Positions 12,169-19,339 of a stretch of 39,258 bases of DNA are shown in pieces. Origin of the DNA: a virus. The translations under genes were made by a program, and so were the position numbers. The stretch covers positions 1 to 39,258 of the IMG/VR virus record IMGVR_UViG_3300028920_000149; one strand, given 5' to 3'. The notes beneath the pieces were generated by a model. That model was not told where the DNA came from. It saw only the letters and a list, made by a program, of their open reading frames with translations, and searched no databases. Each line of letters starts with the position of its first letter. The stretch's first letter is position 1.

Positions 12169-15100
12169 TACCTACCCAACTCCCTAGCAGTCTTGGCCTT
12201 TTTCTGCCAGAAGGGAGTGTAGGCAAACGGAACGTCCAGCCACATCTCCTTGTCTATCTGTGACCGGAACGGCTTACTCTTAAGGTTGAAATTTTTCAGT
12301 ATCTTCCGGGCCTCAGGGGTATCCTTCACGTACAAGTCAGATTCATGGCTATCTACCTGTATGCCAGCCTTTACCAATGCACTGACTACATCATCGTCCC
12401 GCTCGGACAGCTTCTTCTCAATAAGCCCCTCCGCAGACTCTTTCTTTTTCTTACCTTTTACTTTTTTCATACCCCGCATAAACTTATCCTCTACATCCTT
12501 ATTGCCTGCATGACCTGCCCTCTTTGCCATCTTCTTCGCCGCAGTACGCATATGTGGAGTTTCGTCTGCTTCCATCTTATCTTTTATCAAACTCTCTGCA
12601 TCCGCTTTCATAGATTCCTTTCTTACCTTACGGGCACCCTTCACCAACTTCTTCATCTGCTTGGGGCTTACCGTAACAGCAACACCGTCACCCTCCAGAC
12701 TACGGTATATGCACCCCATTTTCGAGTCAGGATAAAACTTATCCTCAAGAACAGAAAGTACTGCCCACTGAGGCACCTCGCATTCTTCCTGCTCCCCAAA
12801 CCCAACCGCATCAAGACAGTACTCCCCTGAACGGTAATTTATGTACATTGTCAGATAATCATCCATGTGCATACGTATATCGTCAAGTATAGCAGAACAC
12901 TCATCGTTACTTAGCTCTGAGAACCCACCTATATCATCCCCTTTGATTTCCCCATAGTTCACCATACGCTGCACTAAAGATTTAAGCTCCTCTTTAACAG
13001 AATAATCATTCAACAACATATAAACATAAGGTTCCTTAAAATCATCGGTCTCATAATACTCAATAAGCCCATTAACATATTCCTCTGTTCTTCTCTCATA
13101 CTCTCTAACTATATCAGCGTATGCTTTATAGTTAGACCCTACGTACTCTTCTATCAAATTCAACATACGCTCACGGATACCGTCACCCCAATGCACCTCT
13201 TCAAAACACCGCCGCGTATACTCTTTTATGAGGTCTTCCCAACGCCTATCTTTTAGGATATCCCGCTTCTTCAACCCCAAAAAAGTAAGGTCTTTCCATT
13301 TCTTATCAAGCTCATAGTTTATCTCTGTTTCAAGATCAGGGTATCTCACTTCCAATAATTTTCTTTCTATCTCCATTGCAACTACAGCCTTCGACTCTTT
13401 AGACGTCTTTTGCCTGTTGTACCTGTTCAAGGCTAACTTTGATACAAACTTTATCTTTGCATCTACTAATTGCTTCAATTGTTCTTTAGTAAGCCCGTCC
13501 AACAGGTCAGTCAGTTTCTTATATGCAGGCTTACTGGGATCAACCCTGTTCAGTTTACCGTAGTCATTCCGTAACTTATCTAGCATATCTTTTGTAAATG
13601 CCCCCTTTGGAGAGGTAAGAGCTATCTCATTAAACCCATACCCTGCTTCAATCTTCTTCTCAACCTTTGCATCTATTAGGCTATCTGCAGATTCCTTTTC
13701 CATCTTGAACTTCTTAATGGACTCTTTAAGAAATACATCCACACTACTATCAGTCTGATCCATATCGTTTCCACCGAATCTTTCCATATTCTGTTTCATA
13801 TAGTTATAGACTCTTTTACGGTCATATGAATCATCCAATATATCTGCTGATACGTAGAACGTATCACCTATACTCTTAACGCTAACATCTACATTAGGAA
13901 ATTTCTTACTAACCATATCTGCAAATGCTCGAGCTCTATCCTGCTGAGAGGATTCTATAATCTCATTATCTATCAAACTCTCTGCCTTGGTTGATTCGGC
14001 AGGTATACACTTGCCCTGCTCCTGTGACCACACCTCACCCTGCTTACATACCTGTTTGGTGTTAGGGTCATTTGAGAACCTACCTGACTTACCGGACGGG
14101 TCTACAGCCCATCTACCCCCACGCATAAACGGCCTACCTTGACCCTTACCAAGACCACTACCGTCCCTACGACCACCACCGGGACCCATACCACGGCCTA
14201 CACCGCCCGGAGGACCAGTACCATCACCACCTGCTTCTTTAATCTTACTATCTATAAGCTCATCTGCTTTCATTTTGGTCTCCATACTTTCTCTTATCTT
14301 ATAGTCAACTGCTGATCTTGCCAGTGCAACCATAGCATCTGTACGCAGCCTACGCCAATTATTGTAATCGGGATAAACTGTGTATCCCCTTACTTCAGCA
14401 CTAACCCCTATACCAACAAGTATATCCCTTACCTCATTTGCATCTGGAATGCTATTCACTTCTATCTGCGGACCAACACCTTCTGTACTAGTTGACGCAG
14501 GTGCTGCTGCACTCATATCTTTCCTGATTATACTGCCCTGTTTTGCCCCCGGTAGCTTCTTTGAACTTCTCAACGTACCCTTCCCACAATTAGGGCACTT
14601 TTTACCATCACATCCGCTCTCCTGTACTGCATACCCGCAAAAGTCACAATCACAGGTATCAACAGACTCATACACTTTCTTTATTCGATAAAGTTCCATG
14701 TCTTTAGTTACCTTAAACCCACCCTGAAGCTCAGTAGACGCCTGAACTTTACTTCCCTCAAACCCATACTTAGCACCATAAGCAGTGACTACAACATAGG
14801 TATCTTTCTGGTAATTATGTGCAGTCTTAGCCGCAGCCAATACAACCGCCTCAAGATCACTGGCAGATACCCTAGACTTAACTCCCTTAAACCCAGTATC
14901 CGCAAATCGTTTCAGCTTATAGGTCTCACTACTCATCAATTCATAACTAAGCCTGCTTTCCTTTACAGACTCATGTATAAGTATAGCATCCCCATCCCAA
15001 CCCTTACGGTCTATCTGTTTCATCATATACTCAAAGTCTGCATTCTGCAGGACATAATATTCTTCCCCACGCAGATCATACGTCTCTGGATTTTTAAACT

Positions 15101-15203
15101 CCCGCACAAACCATTTTTCTATAGCGGGGTCATCTATCTGAAAGGCAACAGTATCTCCCCCATATCCGGTCATTTTTTCATCTATAAGCTCATCTGCTTT
15201 CAC
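12168..15203 (-). CDS. 1011-aa modular protein with six LID motifs
   Basis: GTG start at 15203 with GGAGA upstream. A short helix motif occurs at about residues 2-11 (KADELIDEKM), 312 (KADELIDSKI), 407 (AESLIDNEI), 506 (ADSLIDAKV), 869 (AESLIKDKM) and 924 (AEGLIEKKL), usually preceded by a K/E/S-rich run such as KES. The modules between differ. The first includes a CDFC...CPNCGKG zinc ribbon (about 185-205); the second is Gly/Arg-rich low complexity; the fourth contains LTDLLDGLTKEQLKQLVDAK and a long charged helical region; the last two are short and basic. It looks like tagged small proteins fused in a chain. Packaged head protein, scaffold or cleaved polyprotein are all conceivable; no protease or catalytic site is seen. 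Confidence 0.8.
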   Translation of the reverse strand: MKADELIDEKMTGYGGDTVAFQIDDPAIEKWFVREFKNPETYDLRGEEYYVLQNADFEYMMKQIDRKGWDGDAILIHESVKESRLSYELMSSETYKLKRFADTGFKGVKSRVSASDLEAVVLAAAKTAHNYQKDTYVVVTAYGAKYGFEGSKVQASTELQGGFKVTKDMELYRIKKVYESVDTCDCDFCGYAVQESGCDGKKCPNCGKGTLRSSKKLPGAKQGSIIRKDMSAAAPASTSTEGVGPQIEVNSIPDANEVRDILVGIGVSAEVRGYTVYPDYNNWRRLRTDAMVALARSAVDYKIRESMETKMKADELIDSKIKEAGGDGTGPPGGVGRGMGPGGGRRDGSGLGKGQGRPFMRGGRWAVDPSGKSGRFSNDPNTKQVCKQGEVWSQEQGKCIPAESTKAESLIDNEIIESSQQDRARAFADMVSKKFPNVDVSVKSIGDTFYVSADILDDSYDRKRVYNYMKQNMERFGGNDMDQTDSSVDVFLKESIKKFKMEKESADSLIDAKVEKKIEAGYGFNEIALTSPKGAFTKDMLDKLRNDYGKLNRVDPSKPAYKKLTDLLDGLTKEQLKQLVDAKIKFVSKLALNRYNRQKTSKESKAVVAMEIERKLLEVRYPDLETEINYELDKKWKDLTFLGLKKRDILKDRRWEDLIKEYTRRCFEEVHWGDGIRERMLNLIEEYVGSNYKAYADIVREYERRTEEYVNGLIEYYETDDFKEPYVYMLLNDYSVKEELKSLVQRMVNYGEIKGDDIGGFSELSNDECSAILDDIRMHMDDYLTMYINYRSGEYCLDAVGFGEQEECEVPQWAVLSVLEDKFYPDSKMGCIYRSLEGDGVAVTVSPKQMKKLVKGARKVRKESMKADAESLIKDKMEADETPHMRTAAKKMAKRAGHAGNKDVEDKFMRGMKKVKGKKKKESAEGLIEKKLSERDDDVVSALVKAGIQVDSHESDLYVKDTPEARKILKNFNLKSKPFRSQIDKEMWLDVPFAYTPFWQKKAKTARELGR
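14251..14272 (-). repeat. LID-motif DNA repeat, second copy
   Basis: The 22-nt stretch encoding KADELID is identical in the plus-strand sequence to 15181-15202, pointing to recent duplication or conversion between module starts 1 and 2. Confidence 0.85.
15181..15202 (-). repeat. LID-motif DNA repeat, first copy
   Basis: This is the partner of 14251-14272, covering the first codons of the 1011-residue gene. Confidence 0.85.
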
Positions 15204-15252
15204 TTCATTCTCCGTTTATACCTGTGGGACCCACAAGCCTATGTTTCCCGCA

Positions 15253-15390
15253 TCACCTAGACCGCTTTAAACAGAAAGGGCATATAGCCCTTTGTGGTGT
15301 CTCTGCGGCTGATTCAAAGTACTTATCACAATTATAGCACTGGTATAAGTACCTCTGCCTTTTTCTACCCACATTAGATACTTGCCTCAT
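15253..15390 (-). CDS. Zinc-ribbon protein, 45 aa
   Basis: ATG 15390 overlaps the preceding TAA (TAATG) and follows GGGAGG. The product starts MRQVSNVGRKRQRYLYQCYNC and has CYNC...CPFC, a minimal zinc ribbon with a basic N terminus. It is a paralogue of the protein at 8459-8629. Function unknown. Confidence 0.65.
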   Translation of the reverse strand: MRQVSNVGRKRQRYLYQCYNCDKYFESAAETPQRAICPFCLKRSR

Positions 15391-15689
15391 TAGTACCTCC
15401 CAAGCACCCTTCTCAAAAGCTTATTTTCTATCAACTGCTCTACTCTATCAACCTTATGCTCCTCATTAAACCTATCTAAAAGGTTCTCATATGCGTCTAT
15501 TAAATCCTTCTCTGTACGATGATGCCCTGACCATGTTTCAGTCTCACCATTGTCGTATATTGCTTGTATGGCCATATCCCGCAGGTTCATGTACAGCCAG
15601 CCCTCCTCGTATCCGGGTGCACCAGTGCCCTTGAACCTAGACCGTTTGTCATAATCCCGACTATAGTTCTTCTTTGGCCTCGCCATCAT
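15390..15689 (-). CDS. Hypothetical protein with C-terminal LID motif, about 99 aa
   Basis: Start placed at ATG 15689 (MMARPKKN) or 15686; a longer frame to 15698 exists. The basic N terminus is followed by a segment with YMNLRDMAIQAIYDNGETE and a C-terminal helix VEQLIENKLLRRVLGRY, the LID pattern at the opposite end from its neighbours. It directly precedes the zinc ribbon and the 1011-residue gene. Confidence 0.65.
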   Translation of the reverse strand: MMARPKKNYSRDYDKRSRFKGTGAPGYEEGWLYMNLRDMAIQAIYDNGETETWSGHHRTEKDLIDAYENLLDRFNEEHKVDRVEQLIENKLLRRVLGRY

Positions 15690-15825
15690 TTCCTCCATCT
15701 AAATATATCTCGACTATCTCAAAGTTATTATGTCTTCTAGGAGTAAACATAATGGAACGTATCCTGCTAATCAAATACTGCATTATCTCTTCCGGAAACG
15801 AATCTACATGTAGGGTAAAATACAT
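15661..15825 (-). CDS. Small hypothetical protein, 54 aa
   Basis: ATG 15825 directly follows the TAG of the MNNFSI paralogue. The product begins MYFTLHVDSFPEEIMQYLIS and ends GGNDGEAKEEL, overlapping the next gene by about 29 bases; GGAGG near its end serves the next start. The coherent amphipathic sequence favours a real gene, but it has no known relative. Confidence 0.45.
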   Translation of the reverse strand: MYFTLHVDSFPEEIMQYLISRIRSIMFTPRRHNNFEIVEIYLDGGNDGEAKEEL

Positions 15826-15981
15826 CTATACCACCCCGTATCCCATTTCCTTGTTCCACAGATACCACATCATAGCAGTAGTCCACTCTTCCTCCTGTGA
15901 CGGGAAAACTGATATCCAATCACCCGTACCCTCACAGTATTCCATGTAGAAGATTACGTCCTTAATACTAAAATTGTTCAT
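15826..15981 (-). CDS. MNNFSI-family small protein 1, 51 aa
   Basis: ATG 15981 overlaps the TGA of the peptide upstream. N terminus MNNFSIKDVIFYMEYC, then EEEWTTAMMWYLWNKEMG, matching the family pattern MNNFSI-x-D-[VA] ... W-T ... K. Three paralogues lie at 16557-16973. The conserved start and W-T core with a variable middle suggest a small fold or binding module. Function unknown. Confidence 0.65.
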   Translation of the reverse strand: MNNFSIKDVIFYMEYCEGTGDWISVFPSQEEEWTTAMMWYLWNKEMGYGVV

Positions 15982-16052
15982 TCCTGATCCATATCCCTAA
16001 CTACCCTTAGAGCGGCACGTTCATCAAAGGTACAAGAGTACATTAAGTACAT
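15978..16052 (-). CDS. Putative leader-like peptide, 24 aa
   Basis: ATG 16052 follows AGGGG and ends in TGA overlapping the next ATG. The product starts MYLMYSCTFDERAALRVV. It could be a real micropeptide or a translated leader coupling expression of the MNNFSI gene. Short length keeps confidence low. Confidence 0.3.
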   Translation of the reverse strand: MYLMYSCTFDERAALRVVRDMDQE

Positions 16053-16060
16053 CCCCTACA

Positions 16061-16156
16061 TCAGGAAGGCATTATTCCTGCAAGAAAATCAGCTAAAGTA
16101 CTGGCAGTAACGCTCAGGCCCACAGTCTCATCTATCTTTATCGGTTGGTCCCGCAT
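16061..16156 (-). CDS. Putative small peptide, 31 aa
   Basis: ATG 16156 lies inside the 3' end of the preceding gene and the frame closes at TGA 16061. The product starts MRDQPIKIDETVGLSVTAS, then ADFLAGIMPS. It fills an otherwise empty stretch and reads like protein, but no family or strong ribosome site supports it. Confidence 0.3.
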   Translation of the reverse strand: MRDQPIKIDETVGLSVTASTLADFLAGIMPS

Positions 16157-16337
16157 CTTTAAGTACCCTGCGTAGCCTGTCTGAAGTAGTTATCTTTTCT
16201 ATCTGCGGTGCGGGTATATCTGCTACTGCTTTGAGGTTGTTATATTCCTCTTTGAGTTCATTGAGTAGCTTTGATTCATCCTTTGAAAGGTACCCCTCTG
16301 CAAGGTCCTTCTCCAACTGTGCCCACTTATCCAACAA
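16128..16337 (-). CDS. Coiled-coil/helical hypothetical protein, 69 aa
   Basis: TTG start at 16337 with GAAGGAGG upstream, a strong ribosome site. The product is charged and helical (LDKWAQLEKDLAEGYLSKDE) with a C-terminal SDRLRRVLKDAG. It begins a run of tiny overlapping genes after a roughly 220-base stretch without a confident gene. Confidence 0.6.
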   Translation of the reverse strand: MLDKWAQLEKDLAEGYLSKDESKLLNELKEEYNNLKAVADIPAPQIEKITTSDRLRRVLKDAGPTDKDR

Positions 16338-16556
16338 TAACCTCCTTCAAAGCAATATATGTTAGTCTCTATAGTTATTAACTCTTATTAAGTGCCCCTT
16401 TATACTATATAGCCTATAAGGTTAAGTTTATACGTAGGTGGAAAGTTGGTACGCACTTTATCTTTTCTGTCCCTGTTCAAGTTATCAAAAGTAATCAGCT
16501 AATAACATCTTCCCTACCATTTTTCTACAAAAAGCCATCCGTTGAAATTGTAGTTA
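16338..16556. other. AT-rich stretch without a confident gene
   Basis: Only very short frames exist; the best is a 20-codon GTG frame (16576-16514) with an aromatic NYNFNGWLFVEKW end but no ribosome site. An imperfect 25-bp palindrome centred on CTATATAG (16397-16421) could be an operator or weak promoter region. No terminator or RNA gene is recognised. Confidence 0.5.
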
Positions 16557-16718
16557 TCATTCTGTACATTTCCCACTATCCAGCATAACCTTGGTATAGG
16601 TTAGATGCATTATTGTCCACTCCGGTATGTAGGTACCTATCCTACTACCTCTCCAATAAACTAGAAATAGGTCTACATAAGCATAGTATAAGGCATCAAG
16701 TATACTGAAATTATTCAC
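16557..16718 (-). CDS. MNNFSI-family small protein 2, 53 aa
   Basis: GTG start at 16718 overlaps the TAG of the preceding paralogue by one base. N terminus MNNFSILDALYYAYVD, then IPEWTIMHLTYTKVMLDSG, very close in its second half to the pattern of paralogue 4. No separate ribosome site is needed if translation is coupled. Function unknown. Confidence 0.65.
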   Translation of the reverse strand: MNNFSILDALYYAYVDLFLVYWRGSRIGTYIPEWTIMHLTYTKVMLDSGKCTE

Positions 16719-16858
16719 TAAAGGAGTCCACTACGCTTTGCTATGTGTATCTTACACGCCCTAGTCCATTGGGGCATACTGGGTATTATGTCCCCCTCGA
16801 TTAAACGGTAATGACATGCCCTATACCACTTGACATCTCTAATACTAAAGTTGTTCAT
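16718..16858 (-). CDS. MNNFSI-family small protein 3, 46 aa
   Basis: ATG 16858 lies inside the last codons of paralogue 4, in another frame. N terminus MNNFSIRDVKWYRACHY, then MPQWTRACKIHIAKRSG. The shared MNNFSI and P-x-W-T signatures across different middles argue strongly that this short frame is real. Function unknown. Confidence 0.65.
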   Translation of the reverse strand: MNNFSIRDVKWYRACHYRLIEGDIIPSMPQWTRACKIHIAKRSGLL

Positions 16859-16973
16859 GCCATCCCTTATCTAGACAAAACTTATACCAGATATATGCCC
16901 CTGTCCACTCCGGTATGTCCGTCCCACCCGTACCTATATAAGCTAAAACATCTCTAATACTGAAATTATTCAT
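16845..16973 (-). CDS. MNNFSI-family small protein 4, 42 aa
   Basis: Start set at ATG 16973 because MNNFSIRDVLAYIG aligns with the other three paralogues; an in-frame extension to 17036 would overlap the upstream gene. The second half IPEWTGAYIWYKFCLDKG matches the family core. It is the first member of the tandem array in transcription order. Confidence 0.65.
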   Translation of the reverse strand: MNNFSIRDVLAYIGTGGTDIPEWTGAYIWYKFCLDKGWHEQL

Positions 16974-17223
16974 TACCTGTCCACCACTTGGGCTTTGGAA
17001 AGCGATCAGTAAACTGTATACTATCCCTACCCTCAAACTCTATATCCTCTGCCTCAGGCCAATATTTACGTATATCCTCCCCCTCAGGTAAATATGCCGC
17101 TATTATTGCCCTCTCCCAATCATCCCCAGTGTACCCTGTGCACCACCACGGTCCGGAAGGTGGAAATATAACGGGTCTATAATCCTCCTCACAGGTATAG
17201 AACCTATATCTCTTCCATGGCAT
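16966..17223 (-). CDS. Hypothetical Trp-rich protein, 85 aa
   Basis: ATG 17223, with GAGGAG upstream, is preferred over the frame back to 17256. The product starts MPWKRYRFYTCEEDYRPV and is rich in Trp and Pro, with DDWERAIIAAYLPEGEDI and a C-terminal PKPKWWTGNE. It overlaps both neighbours by 8-20 bases. No family recognised. Confidence 0.6.
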   Translation of the reverse strand: MPWKRYRFYTCEEDYRPVIFPPSGPWWCTGYTGDDWERAIIAAYLPEGEDIRKYWPEAEDIEFEGRDSIQFTDRFPKPKWWTGNE

Positions 17224-17545
17224 ATCCACACTCCTCACAAACCTCCCCACAATCATCCGGTGTCATTGGATACCCACATCTTGAGCAGAACCTATCCTCC
17301 TCCTGCACCAAAGCTGTATCACCGGTTATATACTCAAATGCCTTGACCAGATTAATATCTTCCAGACGGGATATGAGAGAACTCAGTATATGATCCCCTA
17401 CTAGAATTATCAGAAGCTTTGCCGGTATATGTATTTCCTCCTCTGATCCCTCCTTCCGTATAAACACCCCCTCCATCCCTCCGCGTGTCCAAAGTTTCCA
17501 TTCCGGATTTTTAGGTAAATCGTGTGCTGACCAACCCATATTCAT
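17204..17545 (-). CDS. Hypothetical protein with C-terminal zinc ribbon, 113 aa
   Basis: Starts MNMGWSAHDLPKNPEWKLW. A central hydrophobic helix (AKLLIILVGDHILSSLI) is followed from about residue 86 by CSRCG...CGEVCEECG, a four-to-five cysteine zinc ribbon. The gene overlaps the next one. It may bind nucleic acid, but this is inference from the ribbon alone. Confidence 0.6.
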   Translation of the reverse strand: MNMGWSAHDLPKNPEWKLWTRGGMEGVFIRKEGSEEEIHIPAKLLIILVGDHILSSLISRLEDINLVKAFEYITGDTALVQEEDRFCSRCGYPMTPDDCGEVCEECGYAMEEI

Positions 17546-17596
17546 GCCTCCTGCTCACAACGTACAGGTAGCTTCTTTAGCTCTTTTAAAGTGAGT

Positions 17597-17938
17597 TTAG
17601 TTATCCTCATCTACCCTCTCCTTTTTATCGTGCCACGCAATCATAGCAGCACAGCACATTAAGTGTGCTGAGTGTAAATTACCATCCCCCTTTGGCCCAT
17701 CATCAAGCACATTACCTACAAACATTTCTTTTAAGTGCCGCATAGCCGCACCTAAATAATACCGTCTAGCGTCTTCCTTTGTGTGCTTTTTCCAGTTATC
17801 CCTAGGATACTTACCTCCATTTTCATCGCAGTTATCGTGTAAAATCCTACACATGTCTTCTATCTCATCCCAAGGTATCAATGTCCAATCAAGCTTACCT
17901 GTATCATCCTTAATTGCCTTCATCTTAATTGCCTTCAT
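17597..17938 (-). CDS. DUF5664 / dATP-dGTP diphosphohydrolase N-domain-like protein, 113 aa
   Basis: KDDTGKLDWTLIPWDEIEDM, then KYPRDNWKK near residue 43, RRYYLGAAMRHLKEM near residue 59 and NLHSAHLMCCAAMIAW near residue 86 match the DUF5664 family, whose relatives include MazZ, the dGTP-processing enzyme of 2-aminoadenine phages. It follows the HD phosphohydrolase with a TAATG overlap, so the two are probably coexpressed. The start has a 15-bp tandem duplication. Family membership is well supported by motifs; MazZ-like activity is a hypothesis. Confidence 0.7.
   Translation of the reverse strand: MKAIKMKAIKDDTGKLDWTLIPWDEIEDMCRILHDNCDENGGKYPRDNWKKHTKEDARRYYLGAAMRHLKEMFVGNVLDDGPKGDGNLHSAHLMCCAAMIAWHDKKERVDEDN
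17909..17938 (-). repeat. 15-bp tandem duplication at the DUF5664 gene start
   Basis: ATGAAGGCAATTAAG occurs twice in a row, giving MKAIKMKAIK. AGGAG precedes only the first ATG at proper distance, so the first is the likelier start. It looks like a recent slippage event. Confidence 0.9.
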
Positions 17939-18474
17939 TAAACAAGCTCCTGATATCTACAATAAAATCGCTCTTTAGCTGCCTTAGGAACAGACTCGGT
18001 ATACCCCGTAATAAGTTCATCCTGACCCATAAACTGAAACGCCCAACCATCTATTATCTCGTCAAAAAAGGTATCAGCTTCGCTTGCAAGACATAAATCA
18101 TCCGCTCTCTGTATGATACTTTGCTCTTCTTCCGTAAGCTCTTTTAAATCAAAGGCTTCATAGATAACTCCCAAAACCTCCTGTTCTAACTTATCGTACT
18201 CGTTATTCAAAAACTTGCGTAGTGGTCTGGGCACATCGGCCATATAAACCTCTGCTGCATCATGCAATAACCCATGCATAGCTATAGGTTTAGGTACAAG
18301 CTCAGATACCTGCACCGAATGGTCTGCAACCGAATAAAACTCATTGAGGTGTCCGTTATAACGACATTTCATAGATAGTGCATGTGCTATGTCCGCAATC
18401 AATATCATTTCCGGTTTAGGATCATCATAACAAAACTTTATACCTGAATAAGTCTGCATCCAATATTTACACAT
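17938..18474 (-). CDS. HD-domain phosphohydrolase (YfbR/DatZ-like), 178 aa
   Basis: IADIAHALSMKCRYNGH near residue 26, FYSVADHSVQVSELV near residue 46 and HGLLHDAAEVYMADVPRPLR near residue 67 are the signature of small HD nucleotide phosphohydrolases related to YfbR. H71-D72 is the HD pair, and ADDLCLASEAD near residue 124 provides the later Asp. Family enzymes remove phosphate from dNMPs or dNTPs; DatZ in phage S-2L destroys dATP. Length fits. It overlaps the upstream gene by eight bases and is coupled to the DUF5664 gene. Confidence 0.8.
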   Translation of the reverse strand: MCKYWMQTYSGIKFCYDDPKPEMILIADIAHALSMKCRYNGHLNEFYSVADHSVQVSELVPKPIAMHGLLHDAAEVYMADVPRPLRKFLNNEYDKLEQEVLGVIYEAFDLKELTEEEQSIIQRADDLCLASEADTFFDEIIDGWAFQFMGQDELITGYTESVPKAAKERFYCRYQELV

Positions 18475-18679
18475 TCCAACCGGCCCCCCAACTATCCTTC
18501 AAAAACTCTACACTGTTTAGCGAACTAGATATGGTCCTACCGTTAAACAATCCCTGCCTGATTACAGCCTCACCGATAGTAAACCGGTTCCTATAATACC
18601 TAGAACAAATACTATCAAAACTTACAATCCTTTTGCGTACAACCCTACTTACAGAACCTAATACTACTTTATCTGGCAA
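18467..18679 (-). CDS. Hypothetical basic protein, 70 aa
   Basis: TTG start at 18679 with AAGGAG seven bases upstream. The product is arginine-rich in its first half (VSRVVRKRIVSFDSICSRYY) and ends SWGAGWNV. It could bind nucleic acid, but no fold is recognised. It overlaps both neighbours. Confidence 0.55.
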   Translation of the reverse strand: MPDKVVLGSVSRVVRKRIVSFDSICSRYYRNRFTIGEAVIRQGLFNGRTISSSLNSVEFLKDSWGAGWNV

Positions 18680-18851
18680 AGCAGTCTCTCCTTGCCCCCA
18701 TCTCCCTTTTCAGATTAAGCTCATACTCAAGGTGATTGATACCATACTTCTTCTCTACCTGAATCAAATGCCTTACTTTCTTAAGCTCAGACTTTACCTC
18801 AGTTATAGGCATCCTACCTATTTGCTTTTTTGTCTTTGTTCTTACTATCAT
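18669..18851 (-). CDS. Hypothetical basic helical protein, 60 aa
   Basis: ATG 18851 lies within the end of the upstream gene. The product starts MIVRTKTKKQIGRM and is helical and basic (VKSELKKVRHLIQVEKKYG). Small size and basic charge suggest nucleic-acid or protein contact. No family recognised. Confidence 0.55.
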   Translation of the reverse strand: MIVRTKTKKQIGRMPITEVKSELKKVRHLIQVEKKYGINHLEYELNLKREMGARRDCFAR

Positions 18852-19014
18852 CAAGTCTCTCCATCTTGAAGTTATCGGCTATCCAGTAAACGCTTTTTCC
18901 TTCCATCCACCTGAATATGGGGCAAGAGTAAGCAACCCTACCTTTCCTTACTTTTATACCACCACAACCCCTACCCGCATCTACCCAATACCAACCATCA
19001 CGCATCAGGTACAT
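18814..19014 (-). CDS. Hypothetical protein, 66 aa
   Basis: Starts MYLMRDGWYWVDAGRGCGG; ATG 19005 is an alternative. Beta-rich in the first half (VRKGRVAYSCPIFRWMEGK) with a lysine-rich C-terminal tail. It overlaps the genes on both sides. No family recognised. Confidence 0.55.
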   Translation of the reverse strand: MYLMRDGWYWVDAGRGCGGIKVRKGRVAYSCPIFRWMEGKSVYWIADNFKMERLDDSKNKDKKANR

Positions 19015-19339
19015 TTTCTACGTTGAAGTATACGGGTATACCTATATTGTGCGCTCTTGCAATCTCCTTATTTGTTCCAATAGAGTCTTCACTATCAGGA
19101 CACACATACATTATGTCACTCACATCCAACCAAGGTTGGCTGTTATTAAAGTAATCCTCATATGTCTCCCATCCTAAGATCAGACCAAGAACAATATCCA
19201 AAGCAGGCACAAATACGGAATACCCCTTCTGCCGTACTTTCTCAGCCTCGATACACATAGCCCTAACGTTACCTATATAACCTACAGCATCTGAATTAAG
19301 CTTACCGGCTATATACGCCCTCTTTTTAGGTTCTTTCAT
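18998..19339 (-). CDS. DUF4406 / nucleoside deoxyribosyltransferase-like protein, 113 aa
   Basis: RAYIAGKLNSDAVGYIGNV at the start, KGYSVFVPALD near residue 38, WLDVSDIMYVCPDSEDSIGTNKEIA near residue 70 and IGIPVYF near the end match the Rossmann-like fold of nucleoside 2-deoxyribosyltransferases and the phage DUF4406 family. These act on, or sense, nucleosides and their derivatives. It belongs to the block of putative nucleotide-metabolism genes with the HD and DUF5664 proteins. Substrate not known. Confidence 0.7.
   Translation of the reverse strand: MKEPKKRAYIAGKLNSDAVGYIGNVRAMCIEAEKVRQKGYSVFVPALDIVLGLILGWETYEDYFNNSQPWLDVSDIMYVCPDSEDSIGTNKEIARAHNIGIPVYFNVENVPDA

Noticed and set aside
16557-16973. 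CRISPR-like array in the MNNFSI region
   Set aside because: The repeated DNA is a short coding motif at unequal spacing (about 115-140 bp) and diverges at synonymous and non-synonymous sites; it is a protein family.
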